A stretch of DNA of 64,000 bases, taken from NCBI RefSeq assembly GCF_018308945.1, contig NZ_CP070501.1, positions 992,001 to 1,056,000 on the forward strand. Direction: 5' to 3'. Positions 25,622-32,757 of the stretch are shown here, in pieces. The first letter of the stretch is position 1. Each line of letters opens with the position of its first letter. This stretch comes from Agrococcus sp. Marseille-Q4369. GTDB taxonomy: Bacteria > Actinomycetota > Actinomycetes > Actinomycetales > Microbacteriaceae. Below the pieces are notes generated by a model. The model ran no database searches, was not told the DNA's origin, and was given only the letters and a program-made list of their open reading frames with translations. Position numbers and translations under genes: made by a program.

Positions 25622-25678
25622 AGATGTGTGAGGATCGGCTGGCAAGGCTGCGCGATAGAAGCCGATCGCCACACATCT
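25622..25678. repeat. Palindromic element on the 5' side of the DUF559 gene
   Basis: Arms AGATGTGTGAGGATCGGCT (25622-25640) and AGCCGATCGCCACACATCT (25660-25678) are complementary at 17 of 19 positions around a 19-nt loop. The right arm contains the same ATCGCCACAC core as the 3' element. It lies in the divergent gap (25550-25731) between the DUF559 gene and the PaiB-like gene, so it could also be an operator. Confidence 0.78.
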
Positions 25679-25731
25679 GCGAAGAGAGTGGGGAGCAGCG
25701 ACGGGCGGGGCGGGCGCGGGAAGCGCGCTCC

Positions 25732-26373
25732 ATGCGCCACCATGGGGGCGTGCAGCCCAATCCGCTCTACCGCACCGGCGAGACCGAGGTGCGCGACCTC
25801 ATCCGCCGCGCGCCGTGGATGCTGCTCGTGTCGCATCCCGCGAACGGGCCCGTCGCATCCCCCTCCCCCGTGCTGCTCGACGAGGCCGCGCCCGAGGGCG
25901 AGCTCGCGCTGCTCACCCACCTCGGCCGTGCCGACGCGCGGCTGCACGGGCTGCTCGCGCCCGGCCCGCACGAGATGCTCGTCGTCGCGCAAGGCGCGCA
26001 CGGCTACGTGTCGCCCAGCTGGTACGTCGGCGACGACGTCGGCCAGGTGCCGACGTGGAACTTCGAGATGGCGACGATGCGCTGCGACGTCGAGGTGCTC
26101 GACGCCGACGCGAACATGCGCACGCTTCAGCAGCTCGTCGCGCACTTCGAGCAGGCCTACGCGCCCGATGGCGGCGTGCGGCTCGACATCGACGACGAGG
26201 GCAACCGCGGCATGGCGATGGGCACGATCGGGCTGCGGCTGACCGTCCGCGAGTTCGACGCGAAGTCGAAGATGAGCCAGAACAAGAGCCCCGAGACGCG
26301 AGCGAGCGTGCTCGAGCACCTCGACGCATCCAACCCCCCTCTCGCCGCGCGCATGCGCGCCGCCGGAGCCTGA
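25732..26373 (+). CDS. FMN-binding negative transcriptional regulator-like protein (PaiB family)
   Basis: 213 residues. It has the PaiB flow: N-terminal NPLYRTGETEVRDLIRRAPW, the flavin-fold strands LLVSHPANGPVASPSPVLLD, LLTHLGRADARLHGLL, the diagnostic YVSPSWY, then VPTWNFEMATMRCDVEV and the C-terminal KSKMSQNKSPETR. The family is a split-barrel flavin fold linked to regulation of stress genes in Bacillus; the DNA-binding role is weakly established. ATG 25732 is preferred over GTG 25750 because a GGGAAG box precedes it. Confidence 0.88.
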   Translation: MRHHGGVQPNPLYRTGETEVRDLIRRAPWMLLVSHPANGPVASPSPVLLDEAAPEGELALLTHLGRADARLHGLLAPGPHEMLVVAQGAHGYVSPSWYVGDDVGQVPTWNFEMATMRCDVEVLDADANMRTLQQLVAHFEQAYAPDGGVRLDIDDEGNRGMAMGTIGLRLTVREFDAKSKMSQNKSPETRASVLEHLDASNPPLAARMRAAGA

Positions 26374-26413
26374 CCCCAACGTTCGACTGCGCTCGTTCGT
26401 CGACAGGGGTAGA

Positions 26414-26420
26414 GGGAGGA
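26414..26420 (+). promoter_or_regulatory. Ribosome binding site that sets the GTG start of the sigma factor
   Basis: GGGAGGA ends four bases before GTG 26425; there is no ATG nearby in frame. Confidence 0.6.
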
Positions 26421-26424
26421 TCGC

Positions 26425-26961
26425 GTGGCAGCCAGGTGGGAGCTGGTGGTGGCCGAGCTGGTCGCCGAGCGCGGCGGTGCGCTCGTGCGGTACGCGATGC
26501 TCCTCAGCGGCGATGAGGAGGAGGCGCGCGACATGGTGCAGGACGCGCTCGCGGCGACGTTCGGTCGGCTGCGCAACGGCTTCGAGGTCGAGCAGGCCGA
26601 GGCCTACGTGCGGCGCGCGATCGCCAACCGCTTCCTCGACCGCGCGCGCCGCGGGCAGCGGTGGCGCCGCATCGCGCCGCTCGTCGGCGAGCGCGAGCGG
26701 CTCGACTCGGGCTCGACGCTCACGGGCGAGCGGCTCGACATGGCCGCACGGCTGCAGCGCCTCACGCCGCGCGAGCGCGCGTGCATCGTGCTGCGCTTCG
26801 ACGAGGACCGCACCGTCGAGCAGATCGCGACCGAGCTCGGCATCTCGGCGGGCGCGGTGAAGCGGTACCTGTCGGATGCGCTGGGCAAGCTGCGCGGGAT
26901 CCTCGAGCGCGAGCAGGGTCGCTTGCAGCGCGAGGAGCGGGCGCCGGGAGGGACGGCATGA
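26425..26961 (+). CDS. ECF RNA polymerase sigma factor (SigE-like family)
   Basis: 178 residues with only regions 2 and 4. Region 2 (about 14-85): LVRYAMLLSGDEEEARDMVQDALAATF and AEAYVRRAIANRFLD. Region 4 (about 108-160): LQRLTPRERACIVLRFDEDRTVEQIATELGISAGAVKRYLSDALGKLR in outline, with the recognition helix. The next gene starts inside its stop codon (ATGA) and encodes a one-helix membrane protein, the usual sigma/anti-sigma pairing. Confidence 0.92.
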   Translation: MAARWELVVAELVAERGGALVRYAMLLSGDEEEARDMVQDALAATFGRLRNGFEVEQAEAYVRRAIANRFLDRARRGQRWRRIAPLVGERERLDSGSTLTGERLDMAARLQRLTPRERACIVLRFDEDRTVEQIATELGISAGAVKRYLSDALGKLRGILEREQGRLQREERAPGGTA

Positions 26962-27680
26962 GCGGCGAGGAGGAGCTGCGTCGTCGGCTGCGAGAGCTGC
27001 CCGGCCCTGCGGGCAGGCTCGACGTGGATGCGGTGGTCGAGCGGGCGCGGAAGCGCCGGCGTCCGAAGGTCGCGGCCGTCACCGCGGCGGTGACGGGCGC
27101 CGGGGTGCTCATCGTCGCGCCGTTCGTCGTGCCGGGGCTCTCGCCGATGTCGCCGTCGAGCACGGTCATGTCGGATCACGGCGCCGCGCAGGAGGCGGCG
27201 CCCGAGCAGGCGCCGGCCGAGCAGCACGCTGGCGGCGACTCGGGCGCGGCCGGCGCGGCGCAGGCCGCCGACGCGTGCGCGATCGAGGATGCAGAGGCGG
27301 CGCTCGGCGTCGACGTCGCGTTCGAGGACGACCCGGACGACGGCGTCGCGGATGTCTCCTTCACCTTCCTCGAGGACGCCACCTTCCAGGTCGACGGCAT
27401 CGGCGTCGCGCTCGTCGAGCGCGGCACGGGCAGGATCGTCGAGGTACCCGACCCCGGCGACCCCGCCGTCGAGCGCCTGCGGGGCTCCGCTCGCCACGGC
27501 TCGATCGAAGGCGCGGGCGGCGGCACGGACGGCACCGTCATGCTCGGCGTGCCCCTCGTGCTCGCCGCGCCGGTCGCGTGCGGCGGCGGCGACCCCGCCG
27601 GACCGGCCCCGGTCGTCTGGCTCACCGATGCGAGCGGCGCGCAGCGCGTCGTCGTCGGCGATCCGTACCGGACCGGCTGA
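26958..27680 (+). CDS. Putative membrane anti-sigma or sigma-coupled protein
   Basis: 240 residues. A short cytoplasmic N-terminus (LRRRLRELPGPAGRLDVDAVVERARKRRR, about 1-36) resembles that of proteins encoded after SigE-family sigma factors. One membrane helix lies at about 38-60, then an Ala/Glu/Gln-rich linker and an external domain with two cysteines (DACAIED and PVACGGG). There is no zinc anti-sigma HxxxCxxC motif, so the anti-sigma role is inferred from the 4-bp overlap with the sigma gene and from topology. Confidence 0.6.
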   Translation: MSGEEELRRRLRELPGPAGRLDVDAVVERARKRRRPKVAAVTAAVTGAGVLIVAPFVVPGLSPMSPSSTVMSDHGAAQEAAPEQAPAEQHAGGDSGAAGAAQAADACAIEDAEAALGVDVAFEDDPDDGVADVSFTFLEDATFQVDGIGVALVERGTGRIVEVPDPGDPAVERLRGSARHGSIEGAGGGTDGTVMLGVPLVLAAPVACGGGDPAGPAPVVWLTDASGAQRVVVGDPYRTG

Positions 27681-27798
27681 CGGCCGCGTTCGCTGAGAGC
27701 GGGCGCGACTGGGGGCCATCCCCCGGGCTCGCCGACACCTGCGCTGGTTAGACTCCGGAAACGTCGGCATCGCAGGAGTGCCGTCAGAGGGAGCGCAG

Positions 27799-29937
27799 AT
27801 GCAGGTCCGGTTCGTTCGCCCGTTCGCCGTGGTCGCCCTCGGGGCGGCGACGTCGCTGGGGCTCTCCGCCGGCGCGCTCCTCACCGAGGACCCCGTCGAC
27901 GTCGGCGGCGATCCCTTCGTCGACACGACCGGCGACTACGCGGGCGACGACGCGGAGGTGACGGCGCACCTCGAGGAGGAGAACGCATCCTCCACCGCCG
28001 ACGTCTACGTCGTGGTCGTCGACTCCTTCGACGGCATCGAGCGCGGCGACTGGTCGGTGCAGGCGGCGGAGGCCTCGAGCCTCGGCCAGGACGACCTGCT
28101 CATCGCCATCGCGATGGACGACCAGCAGTGGGGCTACGCCTACCCTGACGGCTACCCGCTCTCGGAGGCCGAGGTGAACCAGCTGGCGCAGTCGAACCTG
28201 CTGCCCGCACTCGACAACGGCGACGTCGCCGGCGCCGCGATGGGCTTCGGCACCGCGGTCGCGCAGTACGACCCCTCCTCCGGCGACGGCGGCGGCACGC
28301 AGGTCAACGTCGACGGCTCGGCCGTGCTGCCCGTCGTCGCGCTCGTCGGCGGTGCCGCGGTCATCGGCGGCGGCGCGTGGCTCGTCTCGCGCGGCATGCG
28401 CTCGCGCCGCAAGAAGCAGGGCGAGATCGCCGCGAAGCAGCAGCAGCAGCTGAGCCTCGACGAGCTCAAGCAGCGCGCCGACATCGCGCTCGTGCAGCTC
28501 GACGACACCGTGCAGCAGAGCGAGCAGGAGCTCGCCTTCGCGGGCGCGCAGTTCGGCGAGGATGCGGTGCGGCCGTACCGCGAGGCGCTCGAGAAGGCGA
28601 AGGGCGGGCTGCAGGAGGCATTCGCGCTGCAGCAGCAGCTCGACGACGCCTTCCCCGACACCGATCAGGAGCGGCACGACTGGTCGAGCCGCATCCTGCA
28701 GATCGCCGAGGGCGCGGGCACGGAGCTCGCGAGCCACGCCGGCTCGTTCGAGCAGCTGCGCGACCTCGAGCGCAACGCCCCGCAGGTGCTCGAGGCGGTC
28801 GCGCAGTCGCGGCAGTCGCTCGACGGCCGCATCGCGAACGCGCGCGCGATCCTCGACCGGCTCGACGATGTGCATTCCGGCTCGTCGATCGATCCCGTGC
28901 GCGAGAACATCGCGGGCGCCGAGCGGCAGCTGCCGAACATCGACCAGTCGATCGCGGCGGGCCGCGAGGCGGTCGCCCGCGGCGACGGCGCAGCCGCTGC
29001 GCTCGCGGTGCACGCGGCCGAGGCCGCCCTCGCGCAGTCCTCGGGGCTGCTGGCGGCCGTCGAGCGCGCCGAGCAGGATCTCGGCAATTCGGCACAGCAG
29101 CTGCGCGGCCTCGTCGAGGACTCGATCGGCGACATCGCCGCCGCGAAGACGCTCCGCAGCACCGATCGTGTCGACCTCCGCCCGCTCATCCAGCACGTCG
29201 AGCAGCAGGTGGAGCTCGCGCAGCGCCGCCCGACCGACACCCTCGCGGTGCTCGCGAACCTGCAGCGCGCGAACCAGCGCCTCGACGAGGCGACCGCGCA
29301 GCTGCGCGAGGGCGGCGTGCAGCTCGAGCGCCAGCGCGCGAGCCTCGACCGCTGGATCGGCTCTGCCCGCGCGAACATCGACCGTGCCGAGGACTACATC
29401 CGCACGCGCCGCCTCGGCGTCGGCATGCACGCCCGCCAGCTGCTCGCGACCGCCCAGCAGGAGCTCGCGCAAGCGCTGCGGCTCGCCCAGCAGGACCCGG
29501 CGACGGCGATGCAGTACGCGCAGGCAGCGTCGCAGCACGCCGAGCAGGCGATGCAGGATGCGTCGGGCGACGTCGGCGGGTGGGGCGGCATGGCGCAGAA
29601 CCCCTACTACCGCGGCGGCGGCGGTCGCGGGCAGGACATGCTCACGGGCGGCCTGCTCGGCTACATCCTCGGCGACATGCTGAACGGCTCGAACCACCAC
29701 GGCGGCGGCTGGGGCGGCGGCGACGGCGGCGGGGGCGGCGGCCTCGGCGACCTCTTCTCCGGCGGGGCGGCGGCTTCGGCGGTGGCGGCGGGGCCTTCTG
29801 GCGGCGGCTTCGGCGGCTTTCGGGCGGAGGCGGCGGCTTCGGCGGCGGCGGAGGCGGCTTCGGGGACTGAGCCGGCACCCGCGCGGGCTCCCCGCGCTCG
29901 CGAGCCGACGCATCCACTCATCACTTGCAGAGCATGA
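27799..29937 (+). CDS. TPM-domain membrane protein with coiled-coil region; C-terminal Gly-rich tail frame-disturbed
   Basis: About 712 residues from ATG 27799, which has AGAGGGA six bases upstream. An N-terminal signal-like helix (about 8-28), a TPM domain (about 40-165; ADVYVVVVDSFDG, LLIAIAMDDQQWGYAY), a membrane helix (about 180-200), then about 370 residues of helical Gln/Ala/Glu-rich repeats. The glycine-rich tail switches frame: GGGFGGGGGAF, GGGFGGF and SGGGGGFGGGGGGFGD are in alternating frames, so one-base indels near 29762, 29805 and 29820 would give a tail ending at 29870. Paired with pspA downstream, it likely acts in membrane stress. Confidence 0.8.
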   Translation: MQVRFVRPFAVVALGAATSLGLSAGALLTEDPVDVGGDPFVDTTGDYAGDDAEVTAHLEEENASSTADVYVVVVDSFDGIERGDWSVQAAEASSLGQDDLLIAIAMDDQQWGYAYPDGYPLSEAEVNQLAQSNLLPALDNGDVAGAAMGFGTAVAQYDPSSGDGGGTQVNVDGSAVLPVVALVGGAAVIGGGAWLVSRGMRSRRKKQGEIAAKQQQQLSLDELKQRADIALVQLDDTVQQSEQELAFAGAQFGEDAVRPYREALEKAKGGLQEAFALQQQLDDAFPDTDQERHDWSSRILQIAEGAGTELASHAGSFEQLRDLERNAPQVLEAVAQSRQSLDGRIANARAILDRLDDVHSGSSIDPVRENIAGAERQLPNIDQSIAAGREAVARGDGAAAALAVHAAEAALAQSSGLLAAVERAEQDLGNSAQQLRGLVEDSIGDIAAAKTLRSTDRVDLRPLIQHVEQQVELAQRRPTDTLAVLANLQRANQRLDEATAQLREGGVQLERQRASLDRWIGSARANIDRAEDYIRTRRLGVGMHARQLLATAQQELAQALRLAQQDPATAMQYAQAASQHAEQAMQDASGDVGGWGGMAQNPYYRGGGGRGQDMLTGGLLGYILGDMLNGSNHHGGGWGGGDGGGGGGLGDLFSGGAAASAVAAGPSGGGFGGFRAEAAASAAAEAASGTEPAPARAPRAREPTHPLITCRA

Positions 29938-29977
29938 CCAGACGACAATCGATCAGAGGCCGCCTCGGCGGCAGTGC

Positions 29978-29984
29978 AGGAAGG
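29978..29984 (+). promoter_or_regulatory. Ribosome binding site of pspA
   Basis: AGGAAGG lies six bases before ATG 29991 and rules out the longer in-frame start at 29925. Confidence 0.6.
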
Positions 29985-29990
29985 AACCCC

Positions 29991-30785
29991 ATGTCCAAGC
30001 AGTCCATCCTCGGCCGCATCGCGCAGCTCGCGAAGGCCAACATCAACGCGATCCTCGACCAGGCCGAGGACCCGCAGAAGATGCTCGACCAGATGGTGCG
30101 CGACTACACCAACTCGATCGCCGAGGCGGAGGCCGCCATCGCGCAGACGATCGGCAACCTGCGCCTGCAGGAGCAGGACTACCAGGAGGACGTGCGCGCC
30201 GCCGAGGACTGGGGCCGCAAGGCGCTCGCCGCCTCGCAGCGCGCCGACCAGCTGCGCGCCGAGGGCAAGCCCGACGCCGAGAAGTTCGACAACCTCGCGA
30301 AGGTCGCGCTCGGCAAGCAGATGCAGTCGGAGCAGGAGGCGCGCGCCGCCGAGCCGTCGATCCAGTCGCAGAACCAGGTCGTCGACAAGCTCAAGACCGG
30401 CCTCGACACGATGAAGCAGAAGCTCGACCAGCTGAAGTCGAAGCGCTCCGAGCTCATCGCGCGCGCGAAGGTCGCCGAGGCGCAGTCGCAGGTGCACGAC
30501 GCCGTCAAGTCGATCGACATCCTCGACCCCACGAGCGAGATCGGCCGCTTCGAGGAGAAGATCCGCCGCGAGGAGGCGAAGGTGATGGGCCAGCAGGAGC
30601 TCGCCGCCTCGACGCTCGACGCGCAGTTCGAGGCGCTCGAGGACGTCGGCCGCCAGACCGAGATCGAGGCGCGCCTCGCCGCGCTCAAGCACGGCGGCTC
30701 GGCGAACCAGGGCCAGCTCGGCGCCGGTGCCGGCTCGACGCAGAGCGAGGGCGACCACGTCGAGGCCGAGGTCGTCGACCGCTGA
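29991..30785 (+). CDS. pspA: Phage shock protein A / IM30 family
   Basis: 264 residues, almost wholly helical coiled coil as in PspA/Vipp1/ESCRT-III-like proteins. The opening MSKQSILGRIAQLAKANINAILDQ, then EDPQKMLDQMVRDYTNSI, is the family's amphipathic membrane-binding start. Later GRKALAASQRADQL and QSQNQVVDKLKTGLDTM fit the hairpin core. The last 30 residues are a disordered tail. It binds and repairs stressed membranes. Encoded 53 bp after the TPM-domain gene and closed by a terminator at 30805. Confidence 0.93.
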   Translation: MSKQSILGRIAQLAKANINAILDQAEDPQKMLDQMVRDYTNSIAEAEAAIAQTIGNLRLQEQDYQEDVRAAEDWGRKALAASQRADQLRAEGKPDAEKFDNLAKVALGKQMQSEQEARAAEPSIQSQNQVVDKLKTGLDTMKQKLDQLKSKRSELIARAKVAEAQSQVHDAVKSIDILDPTSEIGRFEEKIRREEAKVMGQQELAASTLDAQFEALEDVGRQTEIEARLAALKHGGSANQGQLGAGAGSTQSEGDHVEAEVVDR

Positions 30786-30804
30786 GTCGCGACCTTCGGG
30801 CGTG

Positions 30805-30832
30805 AGAGGGGTGGGCTGCGGCCCGCCCCTCT
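30805..30832 (+). terminator. Intrinsic terminator of the TPM-pspA unit
   Basis: AGAGGGGTGGGC (30805-30816) pairs with GCCCGCCCCTCT (30821-30832), one mismatch, 4-nt loop TGCG, followed by TCTTCG, 19 bp after the stop codon. Confidence 0.75.
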
Positions 30833-30872
30833 TCTTCGTCTGCAGGCGGGCGAGCGGATGCGTCGGGTCGCG

Positions 30873-32081
30873 TCAGGCGCGCGCGCGGACGGCTGCGCGG
30901 TAGACCGTCTCGAGCTCGAGCGCGACGTCCTCCCAGTCGCGGCGGGTCGCGGCCCGGCGACCGGCGAGGCCGAGCTCGAGCGCGAGCTCGGTGTCGCCCA
31001 GGATCGCGTCGACCGCATCCGCCCACTCCTCGGGGTCGCGGCTGTCGATCAGCACGCCGGTCTCGCCGTCGATGACCGACTCGCACAGCCCGCCGACGCG
31101 CGCGGCGACGACCGGCGTGCCGCACGCGGCCGCCTCGAGCGGCACGAGGCCGAACGACTCGGTGTGGCTCGGCACGACGACGACGTCGGCGGCGTCGAGC
31201 AGCTGCGCGAGCGCGTCGCGCTCGAGGCTGCCGATGTGGCGCACGCGGCCCTCGACCCCCGCCTCCCGCGCGATGTCGTGGAGCGATTCGAGGTAGCGCT
31301 CGTCGCCCGGCACCGCGTCGCCCGCGATGACGAGCACCGCGTCGGGCAGGTGCTCGAGCATGCGCACGGCGAGGTCCTGCCCCTTGAGCGGCTGCACGCG
31401 GCCGACGACCGCGATGAGCCCCTGCTCGGGCAGCACGCCGAGCCGCGCGCGCAGCTCGAGCCGCGCGGGGATCGGGCCGGGCTGGAACCGCTGCGCGTCG
31501 ACCGCGGGCGGCACGAGCCACACCCGCTCGGCGCTCGCGCCGACCCCGTCGCACAGCACGTCGACCTCGGCGCGCGAGACGGCCGCGATCGCGTCGACCT
31601 GGCCGGCGAGGTAGCGCTCGGTGAGGAGCCGCCGCTCGGGCTCGGGCCGGTCGCCCTCGGCGACACGGCGGTTCTTCTCCGCCGCGAGCGTGTGGAAGGT
31701 CTGCACGATCGGCATGCCGAGCGAGAGCGAGACGGGCAGCGCCGCGAGGCCCGAGAGCCAGTAGTGCGCGTGGATGACGTCGTAGCGCACGCTTGCGGTG
31801 AGCGCCGCGCGCTCGAGCTGCTCGCCGAACGCATCCGCGAGGTTCGGCAGGTCGTGCTTGCGGACGATGCCGCCGCCGGTGTCGAGGGCGCGGAGCGTCA
31901 CGCGCGGCGCGATCGTCTCGGCGTGCTCGGCGCCCGGGGAGCGCGTGAAGAGGTCGACGTCGTGGCCGTGCGCCGCGAGGGCGAGCGCGCTCTCGAGCAC
32001 GACGACGTTCATGCCGCCCGCGTCGCCCTTGCCGGGGCGGTCGGCGGGCGACGTGTGCATCGACACCATCGCGATCCTCAC
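30873..32081 (-). CDS. mshA: GT4 glycosyltransferase, MshA-like (D-inositol-3-phosphate glycosyltransferase)
   Basis: 402 residues. The N-terminus closely follows MshA: RIAMVSMHTSP, then GKGDAGGMNVVVLESALALAAHG, the substrate loop. The C-terminal Rossmann domain has HTESFGLVPLEAAACGTPVVA, the GT4 E-x7-E motif for the nucleotide sugar. MshA joins UDP-GlcNAc to inositol phosphate, the first committed step of mycothiol. GTG 32081 overlaps the stop of a 26-codon upstream ORF (GTGA) and has no ribosome binding site of its own, so it may be translated by coupling. A general sugar transferase role is the alternative. Confidence 0.8.
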   Translation of the reverse strand: MRIAMVSMHTSPADRPGKGDAGGMNVVVLESALALAAHGHDVDLFTRSPGAEHAETIAPRVTLRALDTGGGIVRKHDLPNLADAFGEQLERAALTASVRYDVIHAHYWLSGLAALPVSLSLGMPIVQTFHTLAAEKNRRVAEGDRPEPERRLLTERYLAGQVDAIAAVSRAEVDVLCDGVGASAERVWLVPPAVDAQRFQPGPIPARLELRARLGVLPEQGLIAVVGRVQPLKGQDLAVRMLEHLPDAVLVIAGDAVPGDERYLESLHDIAREAGVEGRVRHIGSLERDALAQLLDAADVVVVPSHTESFGLVPLEAAACGTPVVAARVGGLCESVIDGETGVLIDSRDPEEWADAVDAILGDTELALELGLAGRRAATRRDWEDVALELETVYRAAVRARA

Positions 32082-32158
32082 GGCGTCGGCCTCGACGCGC
32101 CGCCCCGCCTGCCGCCGCGACGGCTCGGGGAGGCCGTGCTGGGCGAGACGCGGGTCAT
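32078..32158 (-). CDS. Short leader ORF coupled to the mshA-like gene
   Basis: 26 codons starting MTRVSPSTASP and rich in Arg, Ser and Gly. Its ATG at 32158 lies six bases behind TACGCT (32165-32170, minus strand), the leaderless pattern, and its TGA overlaps the GTG of the glycosyltransferase. Since the latter has no ribosome binding site, the short ORF would deliver ribosomes to it. Coding value is inferred from position only. Confidence 0.45.
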   Translation of the reverse strand: MTRVSPSTASPSRRGGRRGGASRPTP

Positions 32159-32164
32159 GGGCTC

Positions 32165-32170
32165 AGCGTA
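32165..32170 (-). promoter_or_regulatory. Putative -10 box for the leader ORF and mshA-like gene
   Basis: TACGCT on the minus strand, 6-nt spacer to ATG 32158. It is back to back with TATCGT on the plus strand at 32180, giving two divergent leaderless starts 35 bp apart. Confidence 0.42.
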
Positions 32171-32179
32171 TCGGCGCGC

Positions 32180-32185
32180 TATCGT
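32180..32185 (+). promoter_or_regulatory. Putative -10 box of a leaderless transcript (HExxH protein)
   Basis: TATCGT, 7-nt spacer, ATG at 32193; no ribosome binding site. Confidence 0.42.
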
Positions 32186-32192
32186 CGGCCGC

Positions 32193-32657
32193 ATGGCCGT
32201 CCATCGCTCCCCGCTCGCCGCGGCCGGCGCCCGCGTCGGCGCGCTCGGCCGCTCGCTCGCCGGTCCCGCCTTCCGCGCGGTCACCGCGAGGCCCGTCGCC
32301 GCGGCGGGCCACCGCCTCGCGACCGAGGCGGCGCGCCTCTGGGGGCGGATGCTCGGCGGCGAGGAGCGGCAGGTGGGCGAGCTCACCGTCATCTCGGGGC
32401 TGCCGCCCTGGGCGTTCGGCCGCGGCGGCACGACGGTGGGCGCGACGTTCCTCACGCGGAGCGCGACGAGCCCGGACATCCTCGCGCACGAGGACGTGCA
32501 CCGCCGGCAGTGGGAGCGCTACGGGCTGTGGTTCATCCCGATGTACTTCGCCGCGGGCCTCGACGGGCTGACGAACAAGTGGGAGATCGAGGCTGGGCTC
32601 GAGCGGGGCGGGTATCTGCCGAAGCGGAGCGCGCGGCCTCGCCCGCTCGTCGAGTAG
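32193..32657 (+). CDS. Small conserved-looking protein with an HExxH motif
   Basis: 154 residues, no signal peptide, one moderately hydrophobic stretch (about 111-125: GLWFIPMYFAAGLDG). Residues 99-103 read HEDVH, within ILAHEDVHRRQWERYG, the HExxH zinc-ligand motif of gluzincin-type peptidases, and glutamates in NKWEIEA about 28 residues later could be the third ligand. Size is small for an active protease. I do not recognise a named family. The last codons and stop lie inside a REP-like repeat (from 32648). Confidence 0.65.
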   Translation: MAVHRSPLAAAGARVGALGRSLAGPAFRAVTARPVAAAGHRLATEAARLWGRMLGGEERQVGELTVISGLPPWAFGRGGTTVGATFLTRSATSPDILAHEDVHRRQWERYGLWFIPMYFAAGLDGLTNKWEIEAGLERGGYLPKRSARPRPLVE

Positions 32658-32747
32658 GCGCCGAAGGCGCCGTATCGAGACGATCTCGATACGCGCGCTG
32701 CGCGCGCTACTCGATCAACGGTGGGGGGCGCCTACTCGACGAACGGG
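32648..32747. repeat. Cluster of REP-like palindromes
   Basis: Two copies face each other: one inverted (CGAGTAG ... GGCGCCGAAGGCGCC ... GTATCGAGAC, 32648-32681) and one direct (TCTCGATACG ... GCTACTCGATCAACGG, 32684-32721); between them GTATCGAGACGATCTCGATAC forms a perfect 9-bp-arm hairpin. A third partial copy (CTACTCGACGAACGG) follows at about 32732. It overlaps the end of the upstream gene and separates it from the convergent amidase. Confidence 0.65.
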
Positions 32748-32757
32748 GGCGGCGGGG

